From Haematobia irritans (taxonomy: Eukaryota; Arthropoda; Insecta; Diptera; Muscidae): a stretch of 64,000 bases of DNA. Position numbers and translations under genes: made by a program. How positions within the stretch are numbered: position 1 is the stretch's first letter; the number at the start of each line of letters is the position of its first letter. Of this stretch, positions 35,335 to 47,052 are shown piece after piece. The stretch spans positions 92,792,852 through 92,856,851 of the forward strand of contig NC_134401.1 of assembly GCF_050003625.1 (NCBI RefSeq). The letters run 5' to 3'. The notes below the pieces were generated by a model that did no database searches, was not told where the DNA came from, and saw nothing but the letters and a program-made list of their open reading frames with translations.

Positions 35335-36112
35335 TATACCCTACACCATAGGATGGGGGTATATTAACTTTGTCATTCCGTTTGTAACACATCGAAATAT
35401 TGCTCTAAGACCCCATACAGTATATATATTCTGGGTCGTGGTGAAATTCTGAGTCGATCTGAGCATGTCCGTCCGCCCGTCTGTTGAAATCACGCTAACT
35501 TCTGAACGAAACAAGCTATCGACTTGAAACTTGGCACAAGTAGTTGTTATTGATGTAGGTCGGATGGTATTGCAAATGGGCCATACCGGTCCACTTTTAG
35601 GTATAGCCCCCATATAAACGGACCCCCAAATTTAGCTTGCACATCCTCTAAGAGAAGCAAATTTCATCCGATCCCGCTGAAATTTGGTACATGGTGTTAG
35701 TATATGGTCTCTAACAACCATGCAAAAATTGGTCCACATCGGTCCCTAATTATATATATCCCCCATATAAACAGATCTCGAGATTTGGCTTGCGGAGCCT
35801 CTAAGAGAAGCAAATTTCATCCGATCCAGTTGAAATTTGGTATAGGGTGTAAGTATATGGGCTCTAACAACTATGCAGAAATTGTTCCACATCGGTCCAT
35901 AATTATATATAGCCCCAATATAAACCGATCACCATTTTTGACCTCCGGAGCCTCTTGAAGGAGCAAAATTCATCCGATTCGGTTCAAATTTGGAACGTGG
36001 TGTTAGTATATGGCCGCTAACAACCATACCAAAATTGGTCCATATCGGTTCATAATCATGGTTGCCACTCGAGCCAAAAATAATCTACCAAAATTTTATT
36101 TCTATAGAAAAT
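35335..36112 (+). mobile_element. HelA-f, 5' block and satellite, cut by a ribozyme-bearing repeat unit
   Basis: 5' end TATACCCTACACCATAGGAT with GGGGGTATA, complete conserved block (35370-35600), then three satellite monomers (35600-36050) and the first minisatellite units (36090-36112). The minisatellite then resumes at 36788 after the direct-repeat unit, so the 4.9-kb array may be an expansion of this element's own minisatellite. No 3' block follows. Confidence 0.65.
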
Positions 36113-36121
36113 TTTGTTTTG

Positions 36122-36190
36122 CTGCAAGTAGAGGATGCTGATGAGGAATGTGGTAATTCCGAAACGTGCGTCCATCCAACCATCTTGCAG
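36122..36190 (+). ncRNA. Type I hammerhead ribozyme, copy 1
   Basis: Core CTGATGA at 36138-36144 and GAAA at 36161-36164 flank stem II (GGAAT 36145-36149 with ATTCC 36156-36160, loop GTGGTA). Stem III is minimal: A36164-C with G-T36171 around GTGC. Predicted self-cleavage is 3' of C36172. Stem I pairs GGATG (36133-36137) with CATCC (36173-36177) and, beyond an internal loop (TAGA opposite AACCAT), CTGCAAG (36122-36128) with CTTGCAG (36184-36190). All conserved core positions are present. Pairing was read by eye. Confidence 0.85.
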
Positions 36191-36565
36191 TCTATAGGGC
36201 TTTTCCCAAATAAATTTGACAAACCTTATTTTCCTCTGTTGGTTAAGCTACACTTGTAGTTTAGTCAATGTATGGTTTTAAGCTGAAATAAAAAAAAACA
36301 ACAACAATGCTTAAAGAACAAAACCAACAATAACAAAACAAAACGAATGGAACAAGAAGAGGAAGCACGCTCAAAATAAACCCAGCCCACTGAACTCAAA
36401 TCGATGATTTGACAGTGGCATAGGAAAAGAGATATGTTTGTTTCGAATTTATTTCGGCATAAGCCGGCTATCAATGTAAAACCTTTTTTCGGAGGGTTCA
36501 AGTGTGGTTTTTGTTGGGTTTAATAAACTGCCTGAATTTATTCTGATAATTGGTTGATAGTTTTG

Positions 36566-36634
36566 CTGCAAGTAGAGGATGCTGATGAGGAATGTGGTAA
36601 TTCCGAAACGTGCGTCCATCCAACCATCTTGCAG
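36566..36634 (+). ncRNA. Type I hammerhead ribozyme, copy 2
   Basis: Identical to copy 1 across all 69 nt: outer stem I CTGCAAG (36566-36572) with CTTGCAG (36628-36634), CTGATGA core, GGAAT/ATTCC stem II, GAAA and the cleavage C. It lies 444 bp downstream of copy 1. Cleavage at both sites would release a monomer-length RNA. Confidence 0.85.
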
Positions 36635-36787
36635 TCTATAGGGCTTTGTCCAAATAAATTTGACAAACATTTTTTTCCTCTGTTGGTTAAGCTACACTTG
36701 TAGTTTAGTCAACGTATGGTTTTAAGCTGAAAAAAAACAACAATGCTTAAAGAACAAAACCAACAATAACAAAACAAAACGAATGGA

Positions 36788-39700
36788 AAATTTTATTTCT
36801 ATAGAAAATTTTGTTACAATTTTATTTCTATAGAAAATTTTGTCAAAATTTCATTTCTATAGAAAATTTTGTCAAAACTTTATATCTATAGAAAATTTTG
36901 TCAAAATTTTATTTCTATAGAAAATTTTGTCAAAATTTTATTTCTATAGAAAATTTTGTCAAAATTTCATTTCTATAGAAAATTTTGTCAAAACTTTATA
37001 TCTATAGAAAATTTTGTGAAAATTTTATTTCTGTAGAAAATTTTGTTAACATTTTATTTTTATAGCAAATTTTGTTAACATTTTATTTTTATAGCAAATT
37101 TTGTCAAAACATTTTATTTTATATGTATAGAAAATTTTGTCAAAATTTTATTTCTATAGAAAATTGTGTCAAAATTTTATTTATATAAAAAATTTTACTT
37201 AAATTTCATTTTGTCAAAACTTTATTTCTATGGAAAATTTGATCAAAATTTTGTTTCTATCGAAAATTTTATCAAACATTTTATTTATATAGAAAATTTT
37301 ATTAAAATTTTATATTGTCAAAATCTTATTTCTATAGAAAATTTTGTCAAAATTTTATTTCTATAGAAAATTTTGTCAAAATTTTATTTCTATAGAAAAT
37401 TTTGTCAAAATTTTAGTTCTATAAAAAATTTTGTCAAAATTTTGTTTCTATAGAAAATTTTGTCAAAATTTATTTTTATAGAAAATTTTTTCAAAATTTT
37501 ATTTCTATAGAAAATTTTAGTAATTTTTTATTTCTATAGAAATTTTTATCAAAATTTTATTTATAAAGAACATTGTGTCAATATTTTATTTATATAGAAC
37601 ATTTTATTAAAATTTTATTTTGTCAAAATTTTATATATTTGTAGAATATTTTATCAAAATTCTATTTCTATAGAAAATTCTGTCAAAATTTTAATTCTGT
37701 AGAACATTTTGTCAAAATTTTATTTCTATAAAAAATGTTGTCAACATTTTATTTATATGAAAAATTATATTAAAATTTTATATACATAGAAGAATCTATC
37801 AAAATTTTATTTCTATAGAAAATTTTGTCAAAATTTTATTTCTATAGAAAATTGTGCCAAATTTTATTTATATAGAAAATTTTATTAAAATTTTATTAAA
37901 ATTTTATTTTGTCAAAATTTTATATATATGTAGAACATTTTACCAATATTCTATTTCTATAGAAAATTTTGTCAAAATTTTATTTCTATAGACAATTTTG
38001 TCAAAATTTTATTTCTATAGAAAATTTTGTCAAAATTTTATTTCTATAGAAAATTTTGTCAAAATTTTATTTCTACAGAAAATTTTGTCAAAATTTTATT
38101 TCTATAGAAAATTGTGTCAAAATTTTATTTATATAAAAAATTTTACTTAAATTTCATTTTGTCAAAACTTTATTCTATGGAAAATTTGATCAAAATTTTG
38201 TTTCTATCGAAAATTTTATCAAACATTTTATTTATATAGAAAATTTTATTAAAATTTTATATTGTCAAAATCTTATTTCTATAGAAAATTTTGTCAAAAT
38301 TTTATTTCTATAGAAAATTTTGTCAACATTTTATTTCTATAGAAAATTTTGTCAAAATTTTAGTTCTATAAAAAATTTTGTCAAAATTTTGTTTCTATAG
38401 AAAATTTTGTCAACATTTATTTCTATAGAAAATTTTTTCAAAATTTTATTTCTGTAGAAAATTTTAGTAATTTTTTATTTCTATAGAAATTTTTATCAAA
38501 ATTTTATTTCTAAAGAAAATTGTGTCAACATTTTATTAAAATTTTATTTTGTCAAAATTTTATATATATGTAGAATATTTTATCAAAATTCTATTTCTAT
38601 AGAAAATTCTGTCAAAATTTTAATTCTATAGAAAATTTTGTCAAAATTTTATTTCTATAAAAAATGTTGTCAACATTTTATTTATATGGAAAATTATATT
38701 AAAATTTTATGTACATAGAAGAATCTTTAAAAATTTTATTTATATAGAAAATTTTGTCAAAATTTTATTTCTATAGAAAAGTTTGTCAAAATTTTATTTC
38801 TATAGAAAATTTTGTCAAAATTTTATTTCTATAGAAAATTTTGCCAAAATTTTATTTCTACAGAAAATTTTGTCAAAATTTTATTTCTATAGAAAATTGT
38901 GTCAAAATTTTATTTATATAAAAAATTTTACTTAAATTTCATTTTGTCAAAACTTTATTCTATGGAAAATTTGATCAAAATTTTGTTTCTATCGAAAATT
39001 TTATCAAACATTTTATTTATATAGAAAATTTTATTAAAATTTTATATTGTCAAAATCTTATTTCTATAGAAAATTTTGTCAAAATTTTATTTCTATAGAA
39101 AATTTTGTCAACATTTTATTTCTATAGAAAATTTTGTCAAAATTTTAGTTCTATAAAAAATTTTGTCAAAATTTTGTTTCTATAGAAAATTTTGTCAACA
39201 TTTATTTCTATAGAAAATTTTTTCAAAATTTTATTTCTGTAGAAAATTTTAGTAATTTTTTATTTCTATAGAAATTTTTATCAAAATTTTATTTCTAAAG
39301 AAAATTGTGTCAACATTTTATTAAAATTTTATTTTGTCAAAATTTTATATATATGTAGAATATTTTATCAAAATTCTATTTCTATAGAAAATTCTGTCAA
39401 AATTTTAATTCTATAGAAAATTTTGTCAAAATTTTATTTCTATAAAAAATGTTGTCAACATTTTATTTATATGGAAAATTATATTAAAATTTTATGTACA
39501 TAGAAGAATCTTTAAAAATTTTATTTATATAGAAAATTTTGTCAAAATTTTATTTCTATAGAAAATTGTGTCAAAATTTTATTTACATAGAACATTTTAT
39601 TAAAATTTTATTAAAATTTTATTTTGTCAAAATTTTATATATATGTAGAACATTTTACCAATATTCTATTTCTATGGAAAATTTTGTCAAAATGTTATTT

Positions 39701-41645
39701 CTATAGAAAATTTTGTTAAAATTTTATTTCTATAGAAAAGTTTGTCAAAATTTTATTTAGACCAATGTTGTTTTGTAAATAAAACAATTTTTATTACATA
39801 TTTCCCAACGTTTCGAGAATTCCTTGTTGTCTTCTTCAGGGGCTTTTTTGTTTGCAATAAAAGATCTTAATAAATTTCATTCAAATAGAAAAAAGGCCGT
39901 GAAGGAGACAACAAGGAATTGTCGAAACGTCGGGAAAAATGTAATAAAACTTGTTTTATTTACAAAACAACATTGGTATAATTATGAACCGAACATCATT
40001 GAACTCCTGGCCAAATACATTATATAAAAAATTTTATTTCTATAGAAAATTTTGTCAAAATTTTATTTCTATAAAAAATTTTGTCAAAATTTTATTTCTA
40101 TAGAAAATTTTGTCTACATTTTATTTCTATAGAAAATTTTGTCAAAATTTTATTTCTTTAGAAAATTTTGTCAAAATTGTATTTCTATAGAAAATGTTTA
40201 TCAAAATTCTATTTCTATAGAAAATTTTGTCAAAATTTTATTTCTATAGAAAAGTTTGTCAAAATTTTATTTCTATAGAAAATTTTGTCAAAATTTTATT
40301 TCTATAGAAAATTTTGTCAAAATTTTATTTCTACAGAAAATTTTGTCAAAATTTTATTTCTATAGAAAATTGTGTCAAAATTTTAATTTTATAAAAAATT
40401 TTACTTAAATTTCATTTTGTCAAAACTTTATTCTATGGAAAATTTGATCAAAATTTTGTTTCTATCGAAAATTTTATCAAACATTTTATTTATATAGAAA
40501 ATTTTATTAAAATTTTATATTGTCAAAATCTTATTTCTATAGAAAATTTTGTCAAAATTTTATTTCTATAGAAAATTTTGTCAACATTTTATTTCTATAG
40601 AAAATTTTGTCAAAATTTTAGTTCTATAAAAAATTTTGTCAAAATTTTGTTTCTATAGAAAATTTTGTCAAAATTTATTTCTATAGAAAATTTTTTCAAA
40701 ATTTTATTTCTGTAGAAAATTGTAGTAATTTTTTATTTCTATAGAAATTTTTATCAAAATTTTATTTCTAAAGAAAATTGTGTCAACATTTTATTTATAT
40801 AGAACATTTTATTAAAATTTTATTTTGTCAAAATTTTATATATATGTAGAATATTTTATCAAAATTCTATTTCTATAGAAAATTCTGTCAAAATTTTAAT
40901 TCTATAGAAAATTTTGTCAAAATTTTATTTCTATAAAAATGTTGTCAACATTTTATTTATATTGAAAATTATATTAAAATTTTATGTACATAGAAGAATC
41001 TTTAAAAATTTTATTTCTATAGAAAATTTTGTCAAAATTTTATTTCTATAGAAAATTTTGTCAAAATTTTATTTCTATAGAAAATTTTGTCTAAATTTTA
41101 TTTCTATAGAAAATTTTGTCAAAATTTTATTTCTTTAGAAAATTTTGTTAAAATTGTATTTCTATAGAAAATGTTTATCAAAATTCTATTTCTATAGAAA
41201 ATTTTGTCAAAATTTTATTTCTATAGAAAATTTTGTCAAAATTTTATTTCTATAGAAAATTTTGTCAATATTTTATTTCTTTAGAAAATTTTGTCAAAAT
41301 TGTATTTCTATAGAAAATGTTTATCAAAATTCTATTTCTATAGAAAATTTTGTCAAAATTTTATTTCTATAGAAAAGTTTGTCAAAATTTTATTTCTATA
41401 GAAAAGTTTGTCAAAATTTTATTTCTTTAGAAAATTTTGTCAAAATTGTATTTCTATAGAAAATGTTTATTAAAATTCTATTTCTATAGAAAATTTTGTC
41501 AAAATTTTATTTCTATAGAAAATTTTGTCAAAATTTTATTTCTATAGAAAATTTTGTCAAAATTTTATTTCTATAGAAAATTTTATCAAAATTTTATTTC
41601 TATTGAAAATTTTTGTCAAAATATTATGTCTATTGAACATTTTGT
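36788..41645. repeat. 4.9-kb AT minisatellite (~29-bp unit) with higher-order repeats
   Basis: About 160 units of AAAATTTTATTTCTATAGAA plus AATTTTGTC, with recurrent unit variants. A rare variant string (ATTTTACTTAAATTTCATTT) appears at about 37197, 38145, 38930 and 40403. The interval 38145 to 38930 (785 bp) is a nearly exact tandem duplication; the other intervals are 948 and 1473 bp. An inverted-repeat unit interrupts the array at 39761-39977. No coding sense. Confidence 0.92.
39761..39977. mobile_element. Fold-back unit with 72-bp inverted arms carrying hammerhead-like remnants
   Basis: Arms 39761-39832 and 39906-39977 are inverted copies matching at about 68 of 72 positions, spacer 73 bp. 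On the minus strand the left arm region reads CTGAAGA, then GACAA...TTCTC, then GAAACG; on the plus strand the right arm reads GTGAAGG, GACAA...TTGTC, GAAACG. This layout recalls a hammerhead (CUGANGA, stem II, GAAA), but stem III and the cleavage site are not convincing. Probably two opposed fragments of a Penelope-like terminal repeat. Confidence 0.55.
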
Positions 41646-44365
41646 TTCCCTTCACTTCCATTCGGCCTTCTTAATAAATATGACACTCTTACAAATATGA
41701 AATAGAATCTGGTTGATGATGGTGGTAGTGGTGACGTTCTAGGGCAAATTAATGGTAGCATGAATGGCTGCTGTAAAAAAAAAATATCGCATGATGTGGA
41801 CGATTATGAAGGTTCGTCGTTCATTTTAACTTTGGTGGGTAGTACGCCTGGTAATCAACAAAATTATAAATGAAATGAAATAAAATTTTCCTACTTTAAA
41901 TACATTTTACACTCACACTTTTATACAACGTACACACATACACACTCGAACACACATATATACATTCACAATGACATTAATTTCGATTCTGTTTTTTTTT
42001 TCATTTGGTAAAAATATTTCGATTTGGTTTCTACTTTGACAGAGGTTTGTTTTTTAATGGATTTTAATACAGCCACCAAATCAAGCAACCAACCAGTTTG
42101 CCATCATTCAGGGCGCTGGCGGGTAAATTCGCAACGTTTAATGTAATTCTATTCGATCAGGATAATGGAGATGATGATGATGAAGGCAATGGTGTGGTGT
42201 GATGTGTGTGTGTGTGTGTGTGTTGTAGTATGGTAGTAATGGTTTAGGCTAAGCAATTCTATTACTTTTGGGTTGTAGTCGTCCTTTTAACCTTTTTCAG
42301 TTGATTTCACTCTAAAATACAAAAGACTTTCGGGCAACTAGAGAGGGCAGGGTGGCTGTTTTTAGCTAGCTGGGTGTTAAACAGTTGTCTTGATTTTAAT
42401 ACACACTCACATTCGCATTCGACACAAAATGAAACTCTAACTGAAATTCAAATTCAAATTTGTATTATTTTAGTTATGCCTGGCATTTGTGGGACCTCCT
42501 ACCAACCAACCCTTTTCTTCAGCAAAATATGGACCATGATTATTAACATTATGATAATTATAATTTCAATAGAGAAATTTCTGTATTTTTTATGGAATTC
42601 ATTTAGATTAGTTAGAATGACTGTATATCGAGTTGCTATTCCCAATTCGAATCTACCATCCATTTATAATAAGGGCTTCGTCTTTTCTCGTCTTTTAGTT
42701 CATTGAGACCCTTTTTTTCTGGGCCCACAACAACAATAGAAAGGGTGGCTAAACCATAACAGTTGTCAAGGATGATGGTAGTATTATTGTGGGGTGGTGA
42801 TGGACTTGGCTTGAGTTTCATCATCCATTGATGTGATTTTATGATAATTTTATATACTTTTCTATGTTCTGTGCTATTCTGTTTTTTATCGTCAAATGTT
42901 TGTTTTCAACTCTGGGGGGTTCGATTAGATCTCTGTGTTTGGTCTATTCACATTTCATGTCCATTAATAATTATCTTTGATTAGTGGCAATTGTTTGTGT
43001 GAATGTGGTTTTGTTCCTTCAATTGAATTGCTCCTTATGAGATTGCATGAAATTTTCTTTAGTTATATGAGATTGATTTGTTGAGATAGCATCGATTGAT
43101 TTTGTTTTTTTAGAATTTTTTCTTTTATTACATATTATTAAAAAAAACCCTTGAATTTGATTTAGCTTTTGTTTATCTTAATCTTATTGATATCGTCATG
43201 TGATGAATTATGCAGTCACAATAGAAAGATTTCCTAATGCGGTCCTCCCTTTGATAGCCATTGAGAATTTGTGGGAAACCCTTGTATAACCCTCACATGC
43301 ACATGCCGGAAAATTAACTCCATTCCGTTTATGGGGAAAATTGAGCCCAAAAAAGTGAATCGATCCTTAGCTTTAATTTAGAAAAATTTAACCAAAATAT
43401 CTTACTACTTGCGAAATGTCGTTAAAAAATCGTATTATGCAGGAAACAATTGGAGTTAAATATAGTTGAAATATGTTTTGTGATATACGAAGTCCAAGAC
43501 GATACAATTTAAGTAAAATTTACTCACTTTAAAAATGTAAGAATTTCTAATTTAGTAAAGTATGCAAAAAATAATTAGACTATAGAAAATGTTCTCATAT
43601 TTGGCGAAATTAACTTCGTTAATTTTTTTCTGAGAATAACTATCCCGTACGAAAATTGAACCAACTAGTTTTGCACGTTATTATACCTAGAAGTAGTGTT
43701 GCCAGTATTGGGGATTTTTTTCCCATATTGGGGAAATTTTTTCGTGGATGGGAATGAAAATTTTGAGTTAGGATCTTGGGGATTTGGTTAGATTTCATGA
43801 TTTCGGGGATTTTTGTGGGGATTTTTTCGAAATCAGTTAAGATTTAAATTTGATTTACTTGAAATTCGGTTTATGCAAAAGGGTGCAAATGAAGCATTTG
43901 GAATAGAAACGGACACAAGCGCTTATTTATAATTTTACTCAGCTTTTGGTTAAGGTATTTTTCTACAATTGAGAAATTATTTCGTGAGGACTCAGGCCTA
44001 AATGTTGCCCTCTTATAAAAGTGTTCATGATTGTTTCGGACAAAATATCCCATAAGTATAGAAATGATGGAGGTGGTTCACCTTCACATTTATCTACCAC
44101 CCAATTTTATTACTTGAGTGACCGAACTCCCATTTTCATTTTTCGGACATTTAGAAGACGATCGCCAGTCTCGTTTTGTGCCTAAATCGTGATCTTATTG
44201 CAGCTCGCAAGCTTCTTTGACGTTTAATTATTACTGATCTTTTACTGAAAACAATTATTGGGAATTTTTGTGATGAATTTTAATTTAAATTTGGGATTTT
44301 TGAGGACAAAAGAGTCCTAATTTGGTGACAAGGGCCAGAAAAATACTGGCAACACGGACTGTGAG
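41646..44365. other. Mostly unique interval with simple repeats
   Basis: No gene recognised. It has GC-richer unique-looking text, a (GT)n run at about 42202-42223, and CACACA-rich text near 41930-41970. The short frames at 42374-42706 and 43871-44053 have no recognisable domain or codon pattern. Confidence 0.4.
42202..42223. repeat. (GT)n microsatellite
   Basis: About eleven TG units without interruption. Confidence 0.95.
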
Positions 44366-44367
44366 TA

Positions 44368-44657
44368 CACACAAAAAAATTTCGCGAAAATTTTTCCAAT
44401 TAAAATTTTAATTGAGTTTTAAAAAATATTCAATTAAAAATTTAATTGATTCAACAAATTTTTTTAATTGAAACAAAAATCAATCACAAAAATAATAGTA
44501 TCAATTAATTTTTTAATTGGATCAATTAACTTTTTAATTAACCTTCAATTAATTTTTTAATTGATGCTATCATTTCTGTGATTGAAGACATTTCAATTAA
44601 AACTTAATTGGATCAATTAATTTCGTGATTGAATCAGAAAAAATTTTTTTTTGTGTG
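44368..44657. mobile_element. MITE-3 (TA-flanked, AATTAA-rich), copy 1
   Basis: 290 bp, TA at 44366-44367 and 44658-44659. Ends CACACAAAAAAATTTCGCG and, read inwards from the right, CACACAAAAAAAAATTTTTT. The interior is alternating TCAATTAATTTTTTAATTGA palindromic blocks, so the whole unit folds on itself. Confidence 0.8.
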
Positions 44658-45786
44658 TAGGAAACAACCATAATGAATTTTTATTATACCCTCCACCATA
44701 GGATGGAGGGAACATTAACTTTGTCATTCCGTTTGTAACACATCGAAATATTGCTCTAAGACCCCATAAATTCTGAGTCGATCTGAGCATGCCCGTCCGT
44801 CCGTCCGTCCGTCCGTCTGTTGAAATCCCACTAACTTCCGAACGAAACAAGTTATCGACTTGAAACTTTGCACAAACAGTTGTTATTGATGTAGGTCAGA
44901 TGGTATTGCAAATGGGTCATATCGGTCCACTTTTACGTATAGCCCCCATATAAACGGACCCCCAAATTTGGCTTGCGAATCCTCTAAGAGAAGCAAATTT
45001 CATCCGATCCGGCTGAAATTTGGTACATGGTGTTAGTATATGGTCTCTAACAACCATGCAAAAATTGGTCCACATCGGTCCACTTTTACGTATAGCCCCC
45101 ATATAAACGGACCCCCAAATTTGGCGTGCGCTGGCTCTAAGAGAAGCAAATTTCATCCGATCCGGCTGAAATTTGGTACATGGTGTTAATATATGGTCTC
45201 TAATGATCATGCAAAAATTGGTCAACATCGGTCCATAATTATATATAGCCCCCATATAAACCGATCACCAGATTTGACTTCCGGAGCCTCTTGGAAGAGC
45301 AAAATTCATCCGATTCGGTTGAAATTTGGTACGTGGTGTTAATATATGGCCTCAACCACCCATGCAAAAATTGGTCGAAATCGGTCCATAATTATATATA
45401 GCCCCCATATAAACCGATCCCCAGATTTGACCTCCGGAGCCTCTTGGAAGAGCAAAATTCATCCGATTCGATTGAAATTTGCTACCTGAAATTAGTATAT
45501 GGTATCCAACAACAATGCAGGAATTGGTTCATAACAGTGTATAATTATATAGCCCCCATATAAACCGATCCCCAGATTTGACCTACGGTGCCTTTTGGAG
45601 AAGCAAAAGTCATCCGATCTGGTTAAAATCTGGTACGTGTTGGTAGTGTATGATATTTAACAACTATGCCAAAAGTGGTCCATATCAGTCCATAATCATA
45701 TATAGCCCCCATATAAACCGATCCCGAGATTTGGTTTTGGAGCCTCTTGGAGGAGCATATTTGAAATTTGGTACATTGTGCTAGTA

Positions 45787-46719
45787 AAGGGTGATTCTTT
45801 TGAGGTTAGGATTTTCATGCATTAGTATTTGACAGATCACGTGGGATTTCAGACATGGTGTCAAAGAGAAAGATGCTCAGTATGCTTTGACATTTCATCA
45901 TGAATAGACTTACGATCTGCCACAACGTCGAATTTTCAGTGAATGGGCCCTAGAAAAGTTGGCAGAAAATCCGCTTTTTTATCGACAAATTTTGTTCAGC
46001 GATGAGGCTCATTTCTGGTTGAATGGCTACGTAAATAAGCAAAATTGCCGCATTTGGAGTGAAGAGCAACCAGAAGCCGTTCAAGAACTGCCCATGCATC
46101 CCGAAAAATGCACTGTTTGGTGTGGTTTGTACGCTGGTGGAATCATTGGACCGTATTTTTTCAAAGATGCTGTTGGACGCAACGTTACGGTGAATGGCGA
46201 TCGCTATCGTTCGATGCTAACAAACTTTTTGTTGCCAAAAATGGAAGAACTGAACTTGGTTGACATGTGGTTTCAACAAGATGGCGCTACATGCCACACA
46301 GCTCGCGATTCTATGGCCATTTTGAGGGAAAACTTCGGAGAACAATTCATCTCAAGAAATGGACCGGTAAGTTGGCCACCAAGATCATGCGATTTGACGC
46401 CTTTAGACTATTTTTTGTGGGGCTACGTCAAGTCTAAAGTCTACAGAAATAATCCAGCAACTATTCCAGCTTTGGAAGACAACATTTCCGAAGAAATTCG
46501 GGCTATTCCGGCCGAAATGCTCGAAAAAGTTGCCCAAAATTGGACTTTCCGAATGGACCACCTAAGACGCAGCCGCGGTCAACATTTAAATGAAATTATC
46601 TTCAAAAAGTAAATGTCATGGACCAATCTAACGTTTCAAATAAAGAACCGATGAGATTTTGCAAATTTTATGCGTTTTTTTTTTAAAAAAAATTATCAAG
46701 CTCTTAACAAATCACCCTT
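45787..46719 (+). mobile_element. DD41D mariner-superfamily (rosa-type) element, internally deleted
   Basis: 933 bp. Ends AAGGGTGATT and AATCACCCTT are 10-bp inverted repeats, flanked by TA (45785-45786 and 46720-46721). Removing the element and one TA rejoins GTGCTAG-TA-TATGGCCGTT, which matches the uninterrupted HelA monomer (GTTAGTATATGGCCGCTAAC). The N-terminal coding half is missing. Confidence 0.9.
45900..46612 (+). pseudogene. rosa-type (DD41D) transposase with N-terminal deletion
   Basis: The catalytic half reads FSDEAHFWLNGYVNKQNCRI (first D), VDMWFQQDGATCHTA (second D) and DLTPLDYFLWG (third D in PLD). Exactly 41 residues separate the second and third Asp, hence DD41D. It ends HLRRSRGQHLNEIIFKK at 46612. 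Upstream, an ATG at 45900 begins MNRLT, the family-like N-terminus, but within a few codons the sequence jumps to the segment preceding the catalytic domain (about CGATCTGCCACAACG). The join is out of frame (stop after about 17 codons), so the DNA-binding domain is lost. The catalytic frame is open but lacks a proper start; the TTG at 45959 is not a real start. Confidence 0.9.
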
Positions 46720-47052
46720 TATATGGCCGTTAACAACAATGCCTAACTAGGTCCATATCGGTCAATAGTTATATATAGCCATCAGATAAATCGATCCCCA
46801 ATCACACACAAATTGGTCCATATCAAGTTCATAATTGTATATAGCCCCCATGTAAGCGACCCCCATATTTCAATTCTGGCTACCACAACCCAAGTAATTC
46901 GATGGTCGATGACAGTCTTTCGGAGAAGTTTCTACGCAATCCATGGTGGAGGGTACATAAGATTCGGCCTGGCCGAACTTACGGCCGTATATACTTGTTT
47001 TAGACCAACATCTTTCCAAAATTGGAACAAAATTAGTACCAGCGGACCATTT

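Larger units (their letters stand above)
36117..36787 (+). mobile_element. Penelope-like or retrozyme-like unit: two direct repeats, each with a hammerhead ribozyme
   Basis: Direct repeats R1 (36117-36351) and R2 (36561-36787) are about 95% identical and share the same start (TTTTGCTGCAAGTAG) and end (AACAAAACGAATGGA). 209 bp lie between them. No reverse transcriptase or GIY-YIG coding is present. Hammerhead motifs in repeated terminal segments are known from Penelope-like elements (pLTRs) and from small retrozymes; the 444-bp period with no ORF is closer to the latter. It sits within the AT minisatellite, with minisatellite on both sides. Confidence 0.7.
44685..46999 (+). mobile_element. HelA-g, interrupted by a rosa-type transposon
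   Basis: 5' end TATACCCTCCACCATAGGAT, block to about 44920 with a four-fold CCGT run, satellite 44930-45786 with about five to six monomers, then the DD41D transposon (45787-46719). The satellite resumes in register (TATGGCCGTTAACAAC), lacks the minisatellite, and passes to the 3' block ending TTCGGCCTGGCCGAA and TATACTTGTTTT at 46999. A 3'-block part (GTTACCGCAA region) is shortened. Confidence 0.7.

Noticed and set aside
36788..41645. CRISPR-like array
   Set aside because: Units are contiguous and degenerate with no unique spacers; it is a eukaryotic AT minisatellite.
45959..46612. Functional rosa-type transposase starting at 45959
   Set aside because: The start is a TTG inside the protein; the DNA-binding half is deleted and the upstream ATG is out of frame.
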